Of a stretch of 9,191 nt of DNA, positions 5,082 to 9,191 are shown in pieces. Numbering within the stretch: position 1 is the first letter of the stretch; each line of letters starts with the position of its first letter. The notes under the pieces are model-generated. The model was given only the letters and a program-made list of their open reading frames with translations. It was not told the origin of the DNA and searched no databases. The DNA is from SZUA-426 sp041666155 (GTDB lineage Bacteria; Spirochaetota; Spirochaetia; Treponematales; Breznakiellaceae), in contig JBAYHM010000187.1 in NCBI GenBank assembly GCA_041666155.1, positions 1 through 9,191 on the forward strand, given 5' to 3'. A program made the position numbers and the translations under genes.

Positions 5082-6419
5082 ATGAACAATTCCAACGAAA
5101 CGATCCACGACACCCTCGTCAATGAATATGGCCGGGGAGTTCTTGCCCGGATGCCGGAGTTGTGCTCCCGGCATTTCGGGAAGGGACCGTACATCGTGAT
5201 CAGCGATGAACGTATATGGAATTCCCTCTCAAAATATATGGAAGAGTTCCTTAGCTCCGAGCCTTCCACTACCATCTTCCTCCTCCCCGCTTCGCCTGAG
5301 CCCTACGCCTCCGACGCTTTGGTAGCGGAGATCCGCGCCGTTCTCTCCCAAAGCGGGGCCGTGCCTATCGCGGTCGGCGCCGGCACCATCAACGATGTCG
5401 TCAAACGGGCATCATTCGAGCTCGGCCGACGCTACGTGTGCGTACCCACAGCACCCTCGGTAGACGGCTTCACCGCTTTCGGCGCCGCCATCACGGTCAA
5501 CGGTTTCAAGGTCACGCTTGAATGCCCGGCGCCCCTCTGCGTCCTGGCGGACGAGGACGTTATCGTCTCCGCACCCTACGAACTTATTGCCGCGGGCTAT
5601 GGAGACCTCGTGGCCAAGCTCACGGGAGGCGCGGACTGGATTCTCGCCGACGCGATGGGCGCCGAGGAAATTGATCGGGAAGTCTGGAACATGGTTCAAC
5701 CGGCGGCCAGGAGCATCCTCGGACAGGCCGACGCGGTACGATCGCGCGATCGTACCGCGATCGGTTTGCTCTACCGCAGTCTCGTCATGACGGGACTCGC
5801 GATGCAGCGCTACCGCGACTCGCGGCCCGCTTCCGGCACCGAACATCTCCTTTCGCACACTTGGGAGATGTCCCACCTTGAAAAGAACGGTAAGTTTGTG
5901 TCTCACGGCTTCAAGGTCGCGATCGGCACCCTCGTCACCGCGGCTCTTTTTGAGGAACTATTCTCCGTCGGGACTAGCGCGGATCGGGCCCTCGCCGCTC
6001 GCGCATTCGCACCGGAGAAGAGTTTACTGGAATCGCGGCTCGCCTTCTGTGCGACCGAGCTTGCGGGCGATCCCTTCCAAAAGAAGGCAGAAGCCGTGAT
6101 CCGCGCCAAGACTCCCAAACCGGAGCTCATGGCCTCCCGTGCGGAGAAAGCCCGGGAAAAATGGGGACGCATGCGCGCCGGGATCAGGGCGCAGCTCCCT
6201 CCGTATGCGGAGATCAGGGACCGACTTTACAGGGCAGGCTGCCCCGTGGAACCCGAGGAGATCGGACTTTCGGAACAAGCTTGCCGACGCGCGGTGCTGC
6301 TGGCTTCAATGATCCGGTCCCGATATACTTTCCTTGATTTGGCTTCCGAACTCGGCGTCCTTGACCACGGCGTCGAGGGCGTCTTCTCCGGGTCTTACTT
6401 CTCGCATTACGCTCGGTAA
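5082..6419 (+). CDS. sn-Glycerol-1-phosphate dehydrogenase homologue (AraM/EgsA family)
   Basis: This 445-residue protein belongs to the metal-dependent polyol dehydrogenase superfamily (GldA, dehydroquinate synthase), AraM/EgsA branch. Those enzymes interconvert dihydroxyacetone phosphate and sn-glycerol-1-phosphate with NAD(P)H. Visible signatures are G99-A-G-T-I-N-D-V (nucleotide binding), V121-P-T-A-P-S-V-D-G-F, A171-G-Y-G-D175, S251-G-T-E-H255-L-L-S-H259 and S274-H275-G. By family analogy D175, H255 and H275 are the Zn or Ni ligands. The C-terminal helical region is longer than in GldA, as is usual for AraM proteins. It is the first gene behind a consensus promoter and is followed after 9 bases by the repressor gene. 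In Bacillus AraM works reductively; next to an uptake system and phosphodiesterase an oxidative, catabolic role is more likely (inference). A related polyol phosphate is possible. A perfect 28-bp palindrome lies at codons 217-226. Confidence 0.92.
   Translation: MNNSNETIHDTLVNEYGRGVLARMPELCSRHFGKGPYIVISDERIWNSLSKYMEEFLSSEPSTTIFLLPASPEPYASDALVAEIRAVLSQSGAVPIAVGAGTINDVVKRASFELGRRYVCVPTAPSVDGFTAFGAAITVNGFKVTLECPAPLCVLADEDVIVSAPYELIAAGYGDLVAKLTGGADWILADAMGAEEIDREVWNMVQPAARSILGQADAVRSRDRTAIGLLYRSLVMTGLAMQRYRDSRPASGTEHLLSHTWEMSHLEKNGKFVSHGFKVAIGTLVTAALFEELFSVGTSADRALAARAFAPEKSLLESRLAFCATELAGDPFQKKAEAVIRAKTPKPELMASRAEKAREKWGRMRAGIRAQLPPYAEIRDRLYRAGCPVEPEEIGLSEQACRRAVLLASMIRSRYTFLDLASELGVLDHGVEGVFSGSYFSHYAR
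5732..5759. repeat. Perfect 28-bp palindrome inside the dehydrogenase gene
   Basis: The arm CGCGGTACGATCGC at 5732-5745 is followed with no spacer by its exact reverse complement at 5746-5759. As RNA it would form a 12-bp stem with a GCGC tetraloop in mid-gene. The encoded segment (ADAVRSRDRTAI, near residues 216-227) reads as ordinary family sequence between two helices, so nothing suggests an insertion that breaks the protein. A perfect 14-bp self-complementary arm is expected by chance far less than once in a window this size. Confidence 0.85.
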
Positions 6420-6423
6420 GGAG
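6417..6423 (+). promoter_or_regulatory. Ribosome binding site fused to upstream stop codon
   Basis: TAAGGAG joins the TAA stop of the dehydrogenase gene to the Shine-Dalgarno of the repressor gene, five bases before its ATG at 6429. It supports that start and suggests translational coupling of the two genes. Confidence 0.75.
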
Positions 6424-6428
6424 AAAAA

Positions 6429-7241
6429 ATGCAATCACCAAGCGACGCCGCACACGGCCAACTTCCCGCAAAGCGTCACGCCGAGATCTACGAACTAGCG
6501 CGCCGCAACGGCATTGTAAAAGTCGCCGACCTAGCGGAAAGCCTCGGTGTGACGGAGATGACGATTCGTCGCGATCTTGAGGTATTGGAACGCAAGGGCC
6601 TCGTGGAAAGGATACACGGCGGTGCCATCATTAACGCTCGCGTGGGTTTGGAACCGCTGTACGTTCAAAAGAGCGCCCTCCACCTTGCCGAGAAACAAGC
6701 TATAGGCCGCCTCGCCACCACCCTGATCGAGGATGGCGATACGGTCTTCGTCAACTCGGGTTCCACGACCATCCAGTTTCTGGAACAACTGGACGCGCGC
6801 GTGAAGGTCATCACTAACAATCCCCTCGCGCCCCTGCACGTCCGTTCAGACAAGATCGATGTCCTGATCACCGGGGGAGAGTTGCGCAGGGAGTCTCTCA
6901 CCCTCGTGGGCGAGACTGCCCAACACGTCGTTCGACAGGTCTTCGCCAACAAGGCGGTGATCGGAGTGGACGGCTTCTCGATCCGGCACGGACTCACCAA
7001 TCCGACTCAAGCCGAGTCTTACATCAACCGCCTCATGATCAAGATGACCCACGGTGAGGTCATCCTCGTGGCTGATTCCAGCAAGGCGGGCAAGGTCGCT
7101 AATTTCTTGACGGTCCCGATCAAGGCGGTGACAACCATCGTGACCGACGACCGTATCGACGAACGCCTCGCGGAGGAGTTCCGAAAAATCGGTATCAGAG
7201 TCCTTCTCGCGGGGGCGGAGGAAGGACATCGCGATGCGTGA
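6429..7241 (+). CDS. DeoR/GlpR-family transcriptional repressor
   Basis: This 270-residue cytoplasmic regulator has a DeoR-type winged helix-turn-helix at about residues 30-65 (VKVADLAESLGVTEMTIRRDLEVLERKGLVERIHGG). A DeoR C-terminal sensor domain follows, with N109-S-G-S-T-T, V127-I-T-N-N, I147-T-G-G-E-L-R, G179-V-D-G-F and A215-D-S-S-K-A-G. These sensor domains, related to ribose-5-phosphate isomerase A, usually bind a phosphorylated sugar or polyol that relieves repression. It is about 15-20 residues longer than E. coli GlpR, mainly at the N-terminus. The gene lies in the plus-strand operon, so it is probably autoregulated. GlpR-like half-sites in the divergent promoter region suggest it controls both operons, with an intermediate of the pathway as inducer. 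The last 8 bases overlap the phosphatase gene. Family assignment is secure; ligand and operator are inferred. Confidence 0.95.
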   Translation: MQSPSDAAHGQLPAKRHAEIYELARRNGIVKVADLAESLGVTEMTIRRDLEVLERKGLVERIHGGAIINARVGLEPLYVQKSALHLAEKQAIGRLATTLIEDGDTVFVNSGSTTIQFLEQLDARVKVITNNPLAPLHVRSDKIDVLITGGELRRESLTLVGETAQHVVRQVFANKAVIGVDGFSIRHGLTNPTQAESYINRLMIKMTHGEVILVADSSKAGKVANFLTVPIKAVTTIVTDDRIDERLAEEFRKIGIRVLLAGAEEGHRDA

Positions 7242-8055
7242 AATAGCTTCGATCAGCGCTATAGAGGCGCAGGGCATCCGCTACGTCCTCATGGACATCG
7301 ACGACACCCTCACCACAGGCGGCAAGCTCCTCGCCGCTCCCTACGCGGCGCTCTGGCGGCTCCACAAGGCCGGACTCAAGGTCGTGCCCATCACCGGAAG
7401 GCCCGCGGGCTGGTGCGACCTCATCGCCCGACAGTGGCCGGTCGACGGAGTCGTCGGCGAGAACGGGGCTTTCGCTCTTTGGGAGGCTGAAGGGCAGCGA
7501 CTCCGCGAGATCCTGCATCCCGGCGCCGTACCGAACGACGCTCCGCCCCTCGCCCGCGTGAGGAATCGCGCTCTGGCCGAGGTTCCCGGCTGCCGCGTCG
7601 CCAAGGACCAGCGTTATCGCCGCTTCGACATCGCGATCGACTTCGCCGAGGAGGACCCTGTTCTCCCGCTGGAAGCCGGCATCGCGATCAAACGGATCTG
7701 CGACGAGGAAGGCGTGAAAGCAAAGATCAGCTCCATCCATGTGAACGCCTGGATGGGCGACTACGACAAGCTCCATACCGCTACCATGTTCCTGCGTGAA
7801 CGTTTCGGTTATGACGACGAAACCGACCGCCGCCAGGTGCTCTTTTTAGGAGACTCCCCCAACGACGAACCTATGTTCGCCCACTTTCCTCTGGCCTGCG
7901 GGGTCGCCAACGTGAAGAAATACCTCAGCCTCATCAAGCGGCTGCCGGCCTTCGTCACCGAGGCCGAGGGCGGCGACGGTTTTGCCGAGGCGATCGAAAG
8001 GATACTCAAAATCCGGAGTAAGTCGGTTTCTCCCATTAGCCGGAAAACGGAATGA
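7234..8055 (+). CDS. HAD superfamily phosphatase, class IIB (Cof/SPP-like)
   Basis: This 273-residue cytoplasmic phosphatase has all four HAD motifs: D21-I-D23-D-T (nucleophile and acid/base), I53-T-G-R, K179 in the DKLHTA segment, and G206-D-S-P-N-D211 (Mg2+ binding). The cap between motifs II and III (about 80-175) makes it type C2B, as in Cof-like sugar phosphatases, sucrose-phosphatase and mannosyl-3-phosphoglycerate phosphatase. The natural substrate is a small phosphorylated sugar or polyol, which cannot be named from sequence. The ATG lies inside the end of the repressor gene (8-base overlap), preceded by GGAGGAAGGA. Its stop overlaps the next start as ATGA. In this operon it may remove a toxic or dead-end phosphorylated intermediate, or finish the degradation of an imported diester. 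Family is secure, role is a guess. Confidence 0.92.
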   Translation: MREIASISAIEAQGIRYVLMDIDDTLTTGGKLLAAPYAALWRLHKAGLKVVPITGRPAGWCDLIARQWPVDGVVGENGAFALWEAEGQRLREILHPGAVPNDAPPLARVRNRALAEVPGCRVAKDQRYRRFDIAIDFAEEDPVLPLEAGIAIKRICDEEGVKAKISSIHVNAWMGDYDKLHTATMFLRERFGYDDETDRRQVLFLGDSPNDEPMFAHFPLACGVANVKKYLSLIKRLPAFVTEAEGGDGFAEAIERILKIRSKSVSPISRKTE

Positions 8056-9191
8056 CGACAGCTTCTTTCATAGAAAAACTGAATCCGGCCCTGAACGGAA
8101 CCGCCGCGGATTTCGACGTCGCCGTCGTAGGCTGCGGCGTGTCGGGCGCCAACATCGCCCGTCGGCTCTCCGCGTACAAATTGCGAGTCGCCGTATTTGA
8201 AAAGGAGACCGACGTCTCCTTCGGCACGTCAAAGGCGAACTCCGGCATCGTGCACGGCGGCTTTCACCATAATCGCAAACACCTGAAGGCGCGTTTGGAA
8301 ATCCAGGGCGCCCTCATGTTCGATCGCCTGAAACGGGAACTCGACTTCCCCTTCCGGCGCTGCGGCATCCTCGTCGCGGCCCTCCACGAGGACGAGATGA
8401 AAGCCGTGGAACAGCTGTACCTGCAGGGCGTGGAGAACGGAGTCATCGGCATAGAAATGTGTTCGCGCGAGCGTATCCTGGAGCTGGAACCCAAACTATC
8501 CCCCGACACGGTGGGCGGTTTGTACGCCCCCGGCGGCGGCATCGTGGAACCGTACCGTTTCGTCTTCGCACTAGTGGAATCGGCGATGCGCAACGGCGTC
8601 TCCTTCTTCACCGACTTCAAGCTGTCCTCCGCCGATTGGGACAACTCCGCGATGCGCTGGAAGCTCAAGAGCGCGGATGGACGGACGGCGCGCGCGCGTT
8701 ACGCGGTGAACGCCGCGGGCCTGTTCGCCGACGAAGTGTCCCGCCTCTTCGGCGCTGAAGAATTCGAAATCAAAGCCCGCAAAGGCGAGTATTACCTGCT
8801 GGACCGACTCACGAAGGCCCGGCCCGAGCGCGTAGTCTTCCCGGTACCGAGTTCCGTATCAAAGGGCATGCTCGTAATTCCCACTGTGGAAGGCACTGTC
8901 CTCGTCGGCCCGACGGCCGACGCCTCGGACGACAAGACCGACCTTTCCACCAGCGCGGAACGTCTGGAGCAGATATTGGACTCGGGTCGGAAGATGATTC
9001 CCTCCCTAAGCAGTAACGACATCATCACGAGTTTCGCGGGGATCAGGCCCTGCCTGGAGGAGGATTTCTACATCGAGCCCTCACGCAAGGTGCCGGCCCT
9101 TGTCCAGGTCGCGGGAATCCAGTCCCCCGGGCTGACCGCTTCCCCCGCGATCGGCGAATACGTAAAGGACCTGTTGAAGGGCATCGGCCTG
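8052..9191 (+). CDS. FAD-dependent dehydrogenase, GlpA/LhgO type (partial, 380 residues in window)
   Basis: This is a DAO-superfamily flavoprotein. It has the Rossmann motif V26-G-C-G-V-S-G32, the acidic E50 that ends the second strand, and the T59-S-K-A-N-S-G-I-V-H-G-G segment typical of GlpA/GlpD and L-2-hydroxyglutarate oxidase relatives. Further on are APGGGIVEPYRF, the VNAAGLFAD motif, VFPVPS, a VLVGPTA strand and SFAGIRPCLEEDF, whose arginine aligns with the substrate arginine of GlpD-type enzymes. The frame is open to the window edge. Relatives often carry a C-terminal BFD-like [2Fe-2S] domain, which would lie outside. The expected reaction is oxidation of sn-glycerol-3-phosphate to dihydroxyacetone phosphate with electrons passed to the respiratory chain or partner subunits. 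An erythritol-phosphate dehydrogenase (EryB-like) or 2-hydroxyacid oxidase role is possible. The start overlaps the phosphatase stop (ATGA), so it is translationally coupled. Confidence 0.9.
   Translation, partial: MTTASFIEKLNPALNGTAADFDVAVVGCGVSGANIARRLSAYKLRVAVFEKETDVSFGTSKANSGIVHGGFHHNRKHLKARLEIQGALMFDRLKRELDFPFRRCGILVAALHEDEMKAVEQLYLQGVENGVIGIEMCSRERILELEPKLSPDTVGGLYAPGGGIVEPYRFVFALVESAMRNGVSFFTDFKLSSADWDNSAMRWKLKSADGRTARARYAVNAAGLFADEVSRLFGAEEFEIKARKGEYYLLDRLTKARPERVVFPVPSSVSKGMLVIPTVEGTVLVGPTADASDDKTDLSTSAERLEQILDSGRKMIPSLSSNDIITSFAGIRPCLEEDFYIEPSRKVPALVQVAGIQSPGLTASPAIGEYVKDLLKGIGL

Noticed and set aside
5732..5759. HIP1-type repeat (GCGATCGC) or insertion-sequence end
   Set aside because: The exact HIP1 octamer is absent, there is no transposase or target duplication, and the reading frame and family-like protein sequence continue unbroken.
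5412..5906. Minus-strand open frame of 164 codons opposite the dehydrogenase gene
   Set aside because: Shadow of a strongly conserved AraM-family gene. No ribosome binding site or family features were seen.
7195..7776. Minus-strand open frame of 193 codons opposite the phosphatase gene
   Set aside because: It is the complement of a clear HAD gene with all four motifs. Its protein shows no recognisable motif, and long antisense frames are common in GC-rich genes.

Overview
The window is a divergent pair of operons that together look like a catabolic locus for glycerol-phosphate compounds or a related polyol phosphate. The host is probably a diderm bacterium. The solute-binding protein has an ordinary signal peptide with no lipobox cysteine, which suits a free periplasmic protein. 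Coding regions are GC-rich, the one long intergenic region is AT-rich, and its promoters match the sigma-70 consensus. A spirochaete-like lineage is my guess from the flavour of the proteins, but the sequence does not prove it.

Minus strand, leftward from about 4940: a UgpB-like substrate-binding protein, an intercistronic hairpin, two UgpA/UgpE-like permeases overlapping by ATGA, a cytoplasmic glycerophosphodiester phosphodiesterase (GDPD), an RpiB/LacAB-family sugar-phosphate isomerase with an altered active site, and the start of an unrecognised exported protein that leaves the window at base 1. No ATPase for the transporter is present.

Plus strand, rightward from about 5061: an AraM/EgsA-type sn-glycerol-1-phosphate dehydrogenase homologue, a DeoR/GlpR-type repressor, a HAD-IIB phosphatase, and a GlpA/LhgO-type FAD oxidoreductase cut by the right edge. 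Every junction in both operons is short or overlapping, except the 88-base gap carrying the hairpin.

The 189-base divergent region (4893-5081) holds a consensus plus-strand promoter, a good minus-strand promoter, inverted half-sites resembling the GlpR operator, and a 21-bp imperfect palindrome at the predicted start of the transporter mRNA. No gene-free stretch exceeds 300 bases, and I saw no RNA genes, mobile elements, CRISPR arrays or factor-independent terminators.

Working model (inference): glycerophosphodiesters enter through the Ugp-like transporter and GDPD cleaves them. The resulting glycerol phosphates are then oxidised to dihydroxyacetone phosphate, the sn-1 enantiomer by the AraM-like enzyme and the sn-3 enantiomer by the GlpA-like flavoprotein. 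The isomerase and the HAD phosphatase are not explained by this scheme and may point to a tetritol-phosphate or other unusual substrate. A perfect 28-bp palindrome inside the dehydrogenase gene is the most striking non-coding signal.
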